Shown piece by piece: positions 34,070 to 42,237 of a DNA stretch of 64,000 nt (position 1 is its first letter; each line of letters begins with the position of its first letter). The DNA is taken from NCBI RefSeq assembly GCF_965227785.1, contig NZ_OZ245785.1:1178001-1242000 (forward strand), in the 5' to 3' direction. The translations under genes and the position numbers were made by a program. The notes beneath the pieces are model-generated. The model was given only the letters and a program-made list of their open reading frames with translations. It was not told the DNA's origin and ran no database searches. Source of the DNA: Gracilimonas sp965227785. GTDB lineage: Bacteria > Bacteroidota > Rhodothermia > Balneolales > Balneolaceae.

Positions 34070-34747
34070 ATGACATCTTTACGTTTTAAATCATTAGCCA
34101 TAATCCTTCTTCTGTTACTTCCTTTTGCTTCCTGTAAAAACTGGAGCAAGACAGCAAAAGGAACCACCATTGGTGCAAGTGCCGGTGCATTAGCCGGGGC
34201 AATTATCGGAAAAGCTGCCGGTAGCACTACAACCGGGGCAATCGTTGGTGCCGCTGTTGGAGGAGCAACCGGAGCAGCTATCGGCAACTACATGGATCAA
34301 CAGGCCGAAGAGCTGGAAGATGAACTTCAAAATGCGGAAGTAGAACGTATTGGGGAAGGCATTAAGATAACCTTCGATTCCGGCATCCTCTTTGACACTG
34401 ATTCTTATGTAGTAAAAGACCCCTCCAAAAGAGACCTCGAAGATTTAGCCAGGGTTCTTAAAAAGTATGAAGACACCAATATCATGTTTGGCGGACATAC
34501 TGACAGCAGAGGCTCCGAAAGCTACAACCAGGACCTGTCTGAACAACGGGCCCGATCAGTAGCCGAGTTCATGGCCTTTATTGACGTTGATCCCGAAAGA
34601 ATGACGATTGTTGGATATGGTGAAAACCAGCCGGTAGCCACCAATGATACACCGGAAGGCCGCCAGCAGAACCGCCGGGTTGAAGTAGCCATCTGGGCTA
34701 ATGAAGATTTAAAAGAAGCGGCCAAAAATGGAAAAATAGGTAGCTGA
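34070..34747 (+). CDS. OmpA-family lipoprotein with glycine-zipper segment
   Basis: I favour Met at 34070 (MTSLRFKSLAIILLLLLPFA, lipobox FASC) over 34049. After the Cys come about 60 residues of Gly/Ala-rich glycine zipper (GASAGALAGAIIGKAAGSTT, GAIVGAAVGGATGAAIGNY), then a short helix of acidic residues, and an OmpA_C domain from about residue 95 with DTDSYVVKDPSK, GHTDSRGSESYNQDLSEQRA, and YGENQPVATNDTPEGRQQNR. The Asp and Arg that bind meso-diaminopimelate in TDSRGS and NRRVEV are present. It links the outer membrane to peptidoglycan. A terminator follows. The same family includes YiaD. Confidence 0.93.
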   Translation: MTSLRFKSLAIILLLLLPFASCKNWSKTAKGTTIGASAGALAGAIIGKAAGSTTTGAIVGAAVGGATGAAIGNYMDQQAEELEDELQNAEVERIGEGIKITFDSGILFDTDSYVVKDPSKRDLEDLARVLKKYEDTNIMFGGHTDSRGSESYNQDLSEQRARSVAEFMAFIDVDPERMTIVGYGENQPVATNDTPEGRQQNRRVEVAIWANEDLKEAAKNGKIGS

Positions 34748-34775
34748 TATCACTTTACTTATTAGTTCTTATTTT

Positions 34776-34810
34776 AGTCCTGCCAGTTTAAAAACAGCAG
34801 GACTTTTTTA
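34776..34810 (+). terminator. Terminator of the OmpA-like gene
   Basis: GTCCTGC and GCAGGAC make a 7-bp stem with a 13-base loop, followed by TTTTTTATTTC. Confidence 0.88.
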
Positions 34811-34869
34811 TTTCTTTTGTTAAAAACTATCACGATTCTACTACAGTCCTTTAAAATCTTGGTTTACCG

Positions 34870-35967
34870 ATGAAAAAAATAAAGAAAAGACTCCCCATAC
34901 CCTCTTTTTTAAGACAAAGTAAAAGTTCAAAAAAACCGGGTCAGGCTCCGGGAACACTCTTTTTTACCGGAGAGAAGCGCCTGGAAAATGTCTTAATGCA
35001 CCTCTATGACTATGATGTAGAGCATCTTTCAGAACACGACCTGACCGAAATTGATGACAGTAAACCCTATCTCGATTCTCCCTCTAAGACCTGGATTAAT
35101 GTCTGCGGGCTTCATGATATTGGGAAACTGAAGGAGATCTGGGATTATTTTAACCTCCACCCTCTTATTCAGGAAGATATTCTGAATACCCAGCAACGGC
35201 CTAAAATCGAGGAGTATGCTGACCATATGTTTTTTGTTCTGCGGATGATGAGTATAGCCGATGACTCCGGAGAATTGAAGGTGGAACAGGTCAGTATCGT
35301 ATTGTCACCAAACTCGGTCCTTTCTTTTCAGGAAGACGATTACCCCATCTATGATCCGGTGCTGCATCGCCTCAGAAATGCAGCCCCCCGCCTTCGCAAA
35401 CACGGACCCGATTACCTCGCTTATGCCCTTATTGATACCATCGTGGATCATTATATGAAGGTGATGGAGAAAATAGGCAATGAAATTGAAGAGCTTGAAG
35501 ATGAAATCCTGCAAAAACCCGACGCATCAATACCTGAAAAAATTCACACCCTGCGCAGAAAACTGATTTTCTTCCGAAGATCGGTTTGGCCACTTCGTGA
35601 CAGTCTGAATTCGTTGCTAAGGGAAGAATCTCACCTGATCCATGAGGAAAACAAGATCTTCTTCAGGGATGTATATGATCACCTTGTACAAATAATAGAT
35701 GGCATAGAAAACTACCGGGATATGGCTATGGGTATGCTGGATATGTATATGTCTCAGGTTAGTAACAAAATGAATGAAGTGATGAAGGTATTGACCATTA
35801 TCGCAACCATCTTCATTCCACTTACTTTTATAGCCGGCATTTATGGAATGAATTTCGAACATATGCCTGAGCTTGGATGGAGATGGGCATACCCAACGGT
35901 TTGGGGCATTATGATTGTAGCTACCATCGGCATGGTGTTTTATTTCAGGAAAAAAGACTGGTTGTAG
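34870..35967 (+). CDS. corA: Magnesium/cobalt transporter CorA
   Basis: The 365-aa inner-membrane channel has the long cytoplasmic N-terminal domain (INVCGLHDIGKLKEIWDYFN), the stalk helix that follows, and two C-terminal membrane helices (VLTIIATIFIPLTFIAGIYG and WAYPTVWGIMIVATIGMVFY). The selectivity motif YGMN is at the end of the first helix, followed by FEHMPELGW. The tail ends in FYFRKKDWL as usual. Length and order are as in the Thermotoga type. Carries Mg2+ (or Co2+/Ni2+) inward. No Mg2+-sensing riboswitch is seen in the short upstream gap. Confidence 0.96.
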   Translation: MKKIKKRLPIPSFLRQSKSSKKPGQAPGTLFFTGEKRLENVLMHLYDYDVEHLSEHDLTEIDDSKPYLDSPSKTWINVCGLHDIGKLKEIWDYFNLHPLIQEDILNTQQRPKIEEYADHMFFVLRMMSIADDSGELKVEQVSIVLSPNSVLSFQEDDYPIYDPVLHRLRNAAPRLRKHGPDYLAYALIDTIVDHYMKVMEKIGNEIEELEDEILQKPDASIPEKIHTLRRKLIFFRRSVWPLRDSLNSLLREESHLIHEENKIFFRDVYDHLVQIIDGIENYRDMAMGMLDMYMSQVSNKMNEVMKVLTIIATIFIPLTFIAGIYGMNFEHMPELGWRWAYPTVWGIMIVATIGMVFYFRKKDWL

Positions 35968-35978
35968 CAGATATAAAA

Positions 35979-36002
35979 AAAGGTCTCAATCACGAGACCT
36001 TT
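35979..36002. terminator. Bidirectional terminator between corA and the outer-membrane gene
   Basis: AAAGGTCTC and GAGACCTTT form a perfect 9-bp stem with a 6-base loop. The A tract before and the T tract after make it usable from both sides, for corA and for the convergent outer-membrane protein gene. Confidence 0.9.
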
Positions 36003-36048
36003 TTCTAACTAACTACGGAGGTATTATTGGGGATTCAATAATTCATTT

Positions 36049-37584
36049 TTAAAACAGAAATTTTATCCCGGCTAATATTTTCAATGTATTTATTTCATGG
36101 TCAACTACTTCTGACCTTGCCACATTATCCGAGTAATCAAAATAGTTGTACAGTGTTGAACGATCACTCCAAAATGAATATTGCCCGGTCACATCCAGAA
36201 CAATATTCGAAGAAACTCGGGCAGTGAACCCGCCTGATATTATATTTCTATCCGCTTCATACACATTGCTCTTACCCGGTAAGTATGCATATCCGGCTTT
36301 CAGGGTAACTTCTTCATTAACATCAAAGCCAATCCCGCCTTTCAGGTTAATCACTCGCTGGTAGGAAGAACCCATGAAACTTTCCAGGTTGTCTTCTTCA
36401 TCCCTGAGTTCAACTTCCTGATCAAAATCCAGATCATTTCCGGAAACCAAGTCCAGCTCTAAGTTAGAATAGTTTATCATCTCGGCCGAAGCAGAAAAGT
36501 TAAACTTCCCGATGTTATTCAAGGCAAGCCCGGCCTTCAATTCACCGGGTTTATTTATCCGGTACTCATAATCCTGACTGCTGGCAAAATCAGCTTCAAA
36601 CGGAGTTGAGTTATCGTCCAGCTCGGTTCGGATGGAAGAGTAATAGCTTTCTCTAACCACCAAAGTAGATGGAAGTAAATAGCTGATTCCAATGTTCAGT
36701 TTGGAATTCACCTTGTATATAAGTCCCGACCGCACGGAAAAGCCCAATATTTCTGCATCAATTTCATCGTGTGTTAGAATACTATGGATGTCGGTTCCCT
36801 CATCCGATACATCGGAAGGGATAAAGTTGTAGTTGTAATCATTCCGGTCATCAAGCTCCAGAAAATCTCGCCGGTAAGTATAAGTTCCGGCAGTGAGACC
36901 GGCGGAAATACCAACGAATAGGTTTCTTTGAAACTCTGTTCCAAAAAAGAACGAGTATTCCCCAATATTGGTAGTATGGGTGATTTCAGCATCCTGAGTA
37001 ATGCCCGGGTATTCCTGAAACCCAATTCTGAATATGGATTCGAGATACGTTGAATCTACATCCCCCCAATCTATGGCGTAAGTATCAAAGGCAATGTCGT
37101 AATAGTCGCTGGATGGCTCGCGAAAAGCATCCGTAATCGTACTTTGCGAGTTACGTCCTCCCACCCGGTACACTTCCCGTTCATTACTTATTTGATTATA
37201 CCCGCCTCCCAGAACAAAACTACCCTGTTCAGTTGGCATTTTATAAACAAAGCCAAGATTTCCCAGTTTTGTACTTTGATCTTCGGCTACAATGGTATTT
37301 CCAAGATAGCTGTTTTCGTATTCTGAGCGGTTGTTGAACAGGCTGAAGCTAACGTATCCGTCTCCCAGTAAAGCCACGCTGGCCGGATTGTCAGTGAAAC
37401 TTCCGTACCCATTGGGGGAAGCCACTGAGGGAAATAAGCCGGTGCCTGCGTCTCCATTAAAATCCCACGAACTAAATTGAAGGGCCAGGTTTGAATATGA
37501 GACTTGGTTGTTGCCATCCTGCGCATGTAATTTCGATAAAAAAAACAACGAGGGTACCAAGAGAAGTAATAGAATCCTCTTCAT
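36049..37584 (-). CDS. Outer-membrane barrel protein, FadL/OmpP1-like (module copy A)
   Basis: The 511-aa protein has a Sec signal (RILLLLLVPSLFFLSKLHAQ) and then SYSNLALQFSSWDF. The Asn-Pro-Ala stretch GSFTDNPASVALLGDGYVSF is the N-terminal pattern of FadL/OmpP1-like transporters. Many amphipathic strands follow, ending in LKILAGIKFLF with terminal Phe. It is a clear paralogue of the protein at 39112-40638: both carry FDTYAIDWGDVD and TYLES, with equal length. Function is unknown; a hydrophobic-substrate channel is possible. It is last in a run of four genes on this strand. Confidence 0.85.
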   Translation of the reverse strand: MKRILLLLLVPSLFFLSKLHAQDGNNQVSYSNLALQFSSWDFNGDAGTGLFPSVASPNGYGSFTDNPASVALLGDGYVSFSLFNNRSEYENSYLGNTIVAEDQSTKLGNLGFVYKMPTEQGSFVLGGGYNQISNEREVYRVGGRNSQSTITDAFREPSSDYYDIAFDTYAIDWGDVDSTYLESIFRIGFQEYPGITQDAEITHTTNIGEYSFFFGTEFQRNLFVGISAGLTAGTYTYRRDFLELDDRNDYNYNFIPSDVSDEGTDIHSILTHDEIDAEILGFSVRSGLIYKVNSKLNIGISYLLPSTLVVRESYYSSIRTELDDNSTPFEADFASSQDYEYRINKPGELKAGLALNNIGKFNFSASAEMINYSNLELDLVSGNDLDFDQEVELRDEEDNLESFMGSSYQRVINLKGGIGFDVNEEVTLKAGYAYLPGKSNVYEADRNIISGGFTARVSSNIVLDVTGQYSFWSDRSTLYNYFDYSDNVARSEVVDHEINTLKILAGIKFLF

Positions 37585-37625
37585 AGATGAATTATTAATA
37601 ATTGGGAGTTATGAATTAAGGCTGT

Positions 37626-38963
37626 TTAGTTTCCGCCCCGGCTTCTTTTTTTGGAGCTGCTTGATGAACCTCTGCTTCGGGTACCGGAAGAACGACTGGA
37701 AGATGAACTTCGTGTAACTTTAGTACCGGAACTTTTTCGGGACGTCTTTCTTGAATAATTGACTTTGGAGCTGCTTGAGTTTATCCGACTGCGCGAATTG
37801 AAGTCAAAAGATGAGGAAGTTGACTTGAAGATAGACCGATCCAGAAAACTCCCAATGCTGCTTAAACCCGATCGATAAGAAGAACGATTCAACCCACCTG
37901 TTCTGACTTTACGCGCCGGGATGGTATAAGAACGGCCATTAAAATCAGAAATATCTATTGTTCTAACCGATGTACTGCTTAATGACGCACTGTCGTTTCC
38001 GCCGGACCTTTTACGGGTTCCACTGCTGCCACTTCCCTTACTGCCACGGTCCCGGCCAACCGAAGATCCGCTACCTCTGCTTCTGCCATTATTTTTGGAA
38101 CCTGAACGACTTTTACCAACGGAAGAGCCTCTGGTTCGGGTACCGCTGCTTCGTCCAACAGATGAGCCTCTTTTGGTTGATGAGCCGGTACTTCTGACTC
38201 TTACTCCATTGTTCGTACCTCGCGTCCTTGTAAGTCCGGAATTCCTTGTTCGGGTTACGCCATTACCTGATCGGGTTCTGTAGTCACTCCCATTGGCAAA
38301 ACCACTGCCTCTTGGGCCCTTGTAATAAAGATCTGCGCTTCTTCGGTACTTATTTGACCTGTGGTAATTGTTATAAACCCGTACGTAAGAGTAGTAAGGA
38401 TGCCCCCAGTAACTGTCGTAGTAGGGGCCGTAATATCCCCAGTGACCATAATATCCGGCGTAAAAACGAGGGTGATGAAAACCGCCAAATCCAATCCAGA
38501 TTGAAGATCGGTACCGTGGATAGTAGTAGTCATAGAATCCATAGCCATAGCCGTAACCATATCCATATCTGTTATAGCTGAACCATGAGCTGTATGGGTG
38601 ATGAAACGACCCATCATAAAAACCATCGCTGTATCCGGCACTGTACCCTTTCCAGAACATTTTTTCAGCAAAGTGGGCCTTATACCACTGTTCCGTTTCA
38701 TAGTCTATGTAGTAAATACCGTCTTCCTCAAGCGCAAGTTGTTCGTCAAGGTATTCTTCCTCTCCATTATTGTAGTAAGAAGTTCCGCTATCATCAGCCT
38801 CGGCAGAAGCTCCTTTTTCGAATCCATCCCAGGCGTAATGATTTGAATAGCGATCGTTTTCTAAAGGATATTGATCGAACGTCTGAAATTGAGTGTAGCA
38901 GCCTGTTAACAGAAAAGGCAAAAAAAGTAGAAAAAACCGGTTTGACGCTTTCGAATAGTTCAT
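37626..38963 (-). CDS. Lipoprotein with Tyr/Gly-rich middle and Ser/Arg/Gly-rich tail (module copy A)
   Basis: The 445-aa protein begins with lipobox LLTGC. An acidic region follows (EEEYLDEQLALEEDGIYYID), then a Tyr/Gly/His-rich segment (YGYGYGYGYGFYDYYYPRY and FHHPRFYAGYYGHWGYYG), and from about residue 210 a very basic Ser/Arg/Gly/Thr-rich tail with repeated SSVGRSSG, TRTRGSS and KSRSGSK units, to the end RGSSSSSKKRSRGG. It is not a known domain. It is a paralogue of the lipoprotein at 40695-41507: shared DSYWG, NSYxHxxKYR and basic tail. It precedes an outer-membrane barrel gene by 41 bases. The basic tail could bind surface polysaccharide or nucleic acids; this is a guess. Confidence 0.8.
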   Translation of the reverse strand: MNYSKASNRFFLLFLPFLLTGCYTQFQTFDQYPLENDRYSNHYAWDGFEKGASAEADDSGTSYYNNGEEEYLDEQLALEEDGIYYIDYETEQWYKAHFAEKMFWKGYSAGYSDGFYDGSFHHPYSSWFSYNRYGYGYGYGYGFYDYYYPRYRSSIWIGFGGFHHPRFYAGYYGHWGYYGPYYDSYWGHPYYSYVRVYNNYHRSNKYRRSADLYYKGPRGSGFANGSDYRTRSGNGVTRTRNSGLTRTRGTNNGVRVRSTGSSTKRGSSVGRSSGTRTRGSSVGKSRSGSKNNGRSRGSGSSVGRDRGSKGSGSSGTRKRSGGNDSASLSSTSVRTIDISDFNGRSYTIPARKVRTGGLNRSSYRSGLSSIGSFLDRSIFKSTSSSFDFNSRSRINSSSSKVNYSRKTSRKSSGTKVTRSSSSSRSSGTRSRGSSSSSKKRSRGGN

Positions 38964-39111
38964 GATGGTACCTTTTGGGACTACAGTTTAATTTACATCG
39001 AAAAGATGAAACTTATACGGACCATATTTTATCACATGATAATGCTAATATCATTTTGGTGTAAATCAGCTTTCCATCAAGCAAGCAAATGCCCTTACTA
39101 CTTACCCACTG

Positions 39112-40638
39112 TTAGAATAGAATTTTCAGACCGGCAAGCACTCTTAATCTTTGCACATCAGCAGTGAATGTGCTCGATTGAGCCAGGTTATCAAAATCTA
39201 TATAGTTATAAAGTGTTGTTTGATTCTCATTCAGCAGATAAGCCCCGCTAATATTGAGTAGCAAATTATTCAGTATTCCAACATATAATACCCCAGAAAA
39301 TTCATGAGTATCACTGTGTTCAAGCTTTGATTTGCCTGGCAAGTAAGTATAACCCAAACTACTTTTTAAATTCTCAGTAATTGAAATATCGGCTCCTGCC
39401 TTCATATTTAAAACAGCATTATTGTTATTCTCTGCAAAGTGATTCTGGCTTTGCTGTTCGTTTCTCCAGAATTCTACATCAGTAAGTCGGGCATCCCTGT
39501 CAGAAACAAAATCAAAACTGATGTTCCTATAGTCGATGTATTCCGCTGACACTGCAAACCTTATCCTTTTCTTGAATTCATAGTCAAAACCAATTCTTAA
39601 AACCCCCGGTTTTCTAATCCTGTATCTGAAACTTCCGGATGGCTCTATTTCAGCGAAAAAAGGCTCGGAATTATCATCCAATGTAGTTTGAATGGAATAA
39701 TAAAATAACTCTGAAACCTCTAAATCGGAAGGTAGCACATAACTAAGGCCTGCATTAATCCCTCCGTTAAATTGATAAAGCACTCCTCCCCTGAAGTTCC
39801 ATACACTGAATTCTGAATCGAGCTGATTTCTAACCAAAATATCATTGATATCACTTCCTTCAATAAAATCACCGTCGTAGTCATTTCGTGAATCTATTTC
39901 CAGAAAGTTTCTTTCATAATCAAAGTCTCCAGGCATATAGCCTGCGGAAATACCAACAAATAAATTTCGTCTGAATTCTGTTGCAAAAAATGCAGAATAT
40001 TCTCCAGACATTGTCTCAGAACCAATTTTTCCATCCTGATTAATTCCAGGAAAGGTACCCGGTTCAAACCCGATTCTGAAAACAGACTCCAGGTAAGTTT
40101 GATCTACATCACCCCAGTCTATGGCATAAGTATCGAAGGCGAGGTCATGAAATTCATTTCCTTCATCCAGAAAAGAATCCGTAATTGTATTATCTGAATT
40201 CCTTCCGGAGAACCTAAAAGTTTGGTTTTCAGAAATCAACCTGCTATACCCTACACCAATAACCATACTTCCTTCAATAGTTGGGAGTCTATAAGTGAGC
40301 CCGATGTTTCCAATTTTATTAAGGTCAGATTCCGAGTCGACATTGTTTCCCAAATAGAAGCTTTCTGAGGACACATCTTGACGATAAAAGCTGAGTGAAA
40401 ACTCACTATTTCTCATTAAAGCCATAGAAGCCGGATTATCAATATAACTACCATGCCCATAGGCATTTGCAACAGATGGCATTATCGGCGAACTGTTTGC
40501 TGTTATGTTAGACTGAGTAAATTGAAGCGCCAGATTCTGGAAACTGGTCGGTTTTAATTGAGCCTGAGCATAAACTTCAAATGCAAAAAATAGATACAGA
40601 CATAGTGCAGGCAGCAGAGTATGCTTTCTCATATACAA
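39112..40638 (-). CDS. Outer-membrane barrel protein, FadL/OmpP1-like (module copy B)
   Basis: The 508-aa paralogue of the protein at 36049-37584. It has a signal (LPALCLYLFFAFEVYAQ), SFQNLALQFTQ, the GSYIDNPASMALMRNSEF pattern, FDTYAIDWGDVDQTYLESVF and a final strand RVLAGLKILF. Strands alternate with long Asp/Asn-rich loops (EIDSRNDYDGDFIEGSDIND). The start could also be Met3. It follows the copy B lipoprotein by 56 bases. Confidence 0.84.
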   Translation of the reverse strand: MYMRKHTLLPALCLYLFFAFEVYAQAQLKPTSFQNLALQFTQSNITANSSPIMPSVANAYGHGSYIDNPASMALMRNSEFSLSFYRQDVSSESFYLGNNVDSESDLNKIGNIGLTYRLPTIEGSMVIGVGYSRLISENQTFRFSGRNSDNTITDSFLDEGNEFHDLAFDTYAIDWGDVDQTYLESVFRIGFEPGTFPGINQDGKIGSETMSGEYSAFFATEFRRNLFVGISAGYMPGDFDYERNFLEIDSRNDYDGDFIEGSDINDILVRNQLDSEFSVWNFRGGVLYQFNGGINAGLSYVLPSDLEVSELFYYSIQTTLDDNSEPFFAEIEPSGSFRYRIRKPGVLRIGFDYEFKKRIRFAVSAEYIDYRNISFDFVSDRDARLTDVEFWRNEQQSQNHFAENNNNAVLNMKAGADISITENLKSSLGYTYLPGKSKLEHSDTHEFSGVLYVGILNNLLLNISGAYLLNENQTTLYNYIDFDNLAQSSTFTADVQRLRVLAGLKILF

Positions 40639-40694
40639 ACGTGTAGGATTTTGGAAAGAGTAGTTTAGAGGTATAGACGTGGCCGGGCAGTTTT

Positions 40695-41507
40695 TTAACT
40701 ACCACCACGAGAGCGTGAATCCCCGCCTTCAGATGAGCCTCTGGAACGCCCTGTTGATCCATCGCCGGCGGAAGATCGCCCGGTGCTTCTGACCCTGGCA
40801 TTATCAACTGAGCTGCTTCTTTTTCTGGTACTGGATCGTTCAACAGCAGATGAGTTTACTCTGTACCTATTACTTTCTGTTGTGAATGAAGGATTGTATC
40901 CTCTCCTGTTACGGTATCGATCTCTGTACTTCTCAGCATGGGTGTAGCTATTATAAAGGTCAGCATATGCATAATCGGTAGCCCCCCAATAGCTGTCGTA
41001 TGGATTTGTATTTACAAAAGAACCGTAAAAAGGATGCCAGTTATAGAACCAATGGCCCGTAGGACTGAAATACCAATGTCCGGCAGCGCTTAGTCCCCTG
41101 TTGTGATAAAATGAATTTGATCGTCCAAGCTGTAATGCAAAGTATACACCAAACCCTTCATCCCAGATAAAGTGGCGGTGATTAAAATGAAGTCTGGGAT
41201 CTTTCAGGCTTGGAAAATCATAATCTTTTTGAACTGATTTATCAGAATCAGGTAACTCACCCTCTATCTCATTTTTCTCAGCTGATTTTTTAGCAACCGC
41301 TTTTCCCTGATATCCGGTAAGATAATTTTCCTCATACCAGTCGTTAACTTCATAGTTCTTGTAATAAATACCGGATGCCTTCAAATCCATATAATTATTA
41401 TAGGAGTCAGAAATTGAATCAGACATCCTTAATTGTGTTACGCACCCCACACTGGTAAAGAATAGTATTGAGGATAAAACGAAGATTTTAGTATCTAAAT
41501 ATTTCAT
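40695..41507 (-). CDS. Lipoprotein with Ser/Arg/Gly-rich tail (module copy B)
   Basis: The 270-aa protein begins with a lipoprotein signal (lipobox SVGC). An N-terminal acidic/charged part (SGIYYKNYEVNDWYEENYLT) resembles the same place in copy A (DGIYYIDYETEQWYKAHF), then an aromatic segment (HNRGLSAAGHWYFSPTGHWF, NPYDSYWGATDYAYADLYNS) and a basic tail ending GRSRGSSEGGDSRSRGGS. It lacks the long YGYG repeat of copy A and is 175 residues shorter. It lies 81 bases after the response regulator gene, so it may be in the same transcript as the two-component system. Confidence 0.8.
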   Translation of the reverse strand: MKYLDTKIFVLSSILFFTSVGCVTQLRMSDSISDSYNNYMDLKASGIYYKNYEVNDWYEENYLTGYQGKAVAKKSAEKNEIEGELPDSDKSVQKDYDFPSLKDPRLHFNHRHFIWDEGFGVYFALQLGRSNSFYHNRGLSAAGHWYFSPTGHWFYNWHPFYGSFVNTNPYDSYWGATDYAYADLYNSYTHAEKYRDRYRNRRGYNPSFTTESNRYRVNSSAVERSSTRKRSSSVDNARVRSTGRSSAGDGSTGRSRGSSEGGDSRSRGGS

Positions 41508-41588
41508 AACACAGAGTTTTGTTCAACTATTTAAAAATAACTTATCCGCTTGTTTTGTCAAAAAAAATAACATGTTAATGTTAACGTT

Positions 41589-42221
41589 TCAGATCTCACC
41601 CCGAAGCGATTTGGCAATTACCTCTGCCTTGGAATTGACATGAAGCTTTTTATAAATGTTTCGGATATGAGCCCGAACGGTGTCAATGGATATATCGAAC
41701 CGGTCAGCTATCATTTTATAGCTGAGTCCATCTACCAACCCATTTACGATATCCTGTTCACGATTGGTAAGCATGCTATCTTCATTTTTCTTTGGTGCTT
41801 CTTCATTGAAATGAGATATCACTTTCCGCGCAATTTGTGGAGACATTGGGGCACCGCCTTTCAATAGGTTTTCGATCGACTCTTTGATCTCCGGAAGTGA
41901 CGTGTGCTTCAACAAGTATCCCGAGGCCCCGGCCTTCAGTGAATCAAATATTTTGTGTGAATCGTGATAAACGGTAAGCATGATTATTTCAATCTCTGGA
42001 TACTTCGACTTAATAACCTCCATTCCTTTAATTCCTGACATTCCGGGCAGCTGAATATCCATCAATATCACTTCAGGCTTTTGATGTTTTTCGAGATAAT
42101 CCAGCATTTCTTCCACGGAATCGACCGCAACCGGACACTGCATATCTTTCTGCATATCCAGATACCTCTGTATTAAATCCCTGATTTTTTTATTGTCCTC
42201 TACAATTCCAATAACAGCCAT
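41589..42221 (-). CDS. NarL/FixJ-family response regulator
   Basis: The 210-aa protein has a receiver domain with the acidic pair Glu8-Asp9, phospho-acceptor Asp55 (VILMDIQLPGMSG) and Lys in SGYLLKHTSLPE. A C-terminal LuxR/GerE helix-turn-helix at about 145-207 has LTNREQDIVNGLVDGLSYKM, then DTVRAHIRNIYKKLHVNS. It follows the histidine kinase gene by 16 bases, so the two form a pair. The target genes are unknown; the outer-membrane modules just downstream are candidates. Confidence 0.94.
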   Translation of the reverse strand: MAVIGIVEDNKKIRDLIQRYLDMQKDMQCPVAVDSVEEMLDYLEKHQKPEVILMDIQLPGMSGIKGMEVIKSKYPEIEIIMLTVYHDSHKIFDSLKAGASGYLLKHTSLPEIKESIENLLKGGAPMSPQIARKVISHFNEEAPKKNEDSMLTNREQDIVNGLVDGLSYKMIADRFDISIDTVRAHIRNIYKKLHVNSKAEVIAKSLRGEI

Positions 42222-42237
42222 GACTAAAACCTGCTCG

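Noticed and set aside
37626..38300. CRISPR-like or tandem DNA repeat in the Ser/Arg/Gly tail region.
   Set aside because: Repeats are irregular and codon-phased, explained by low-complexity protein, with no spacers or cas genes.
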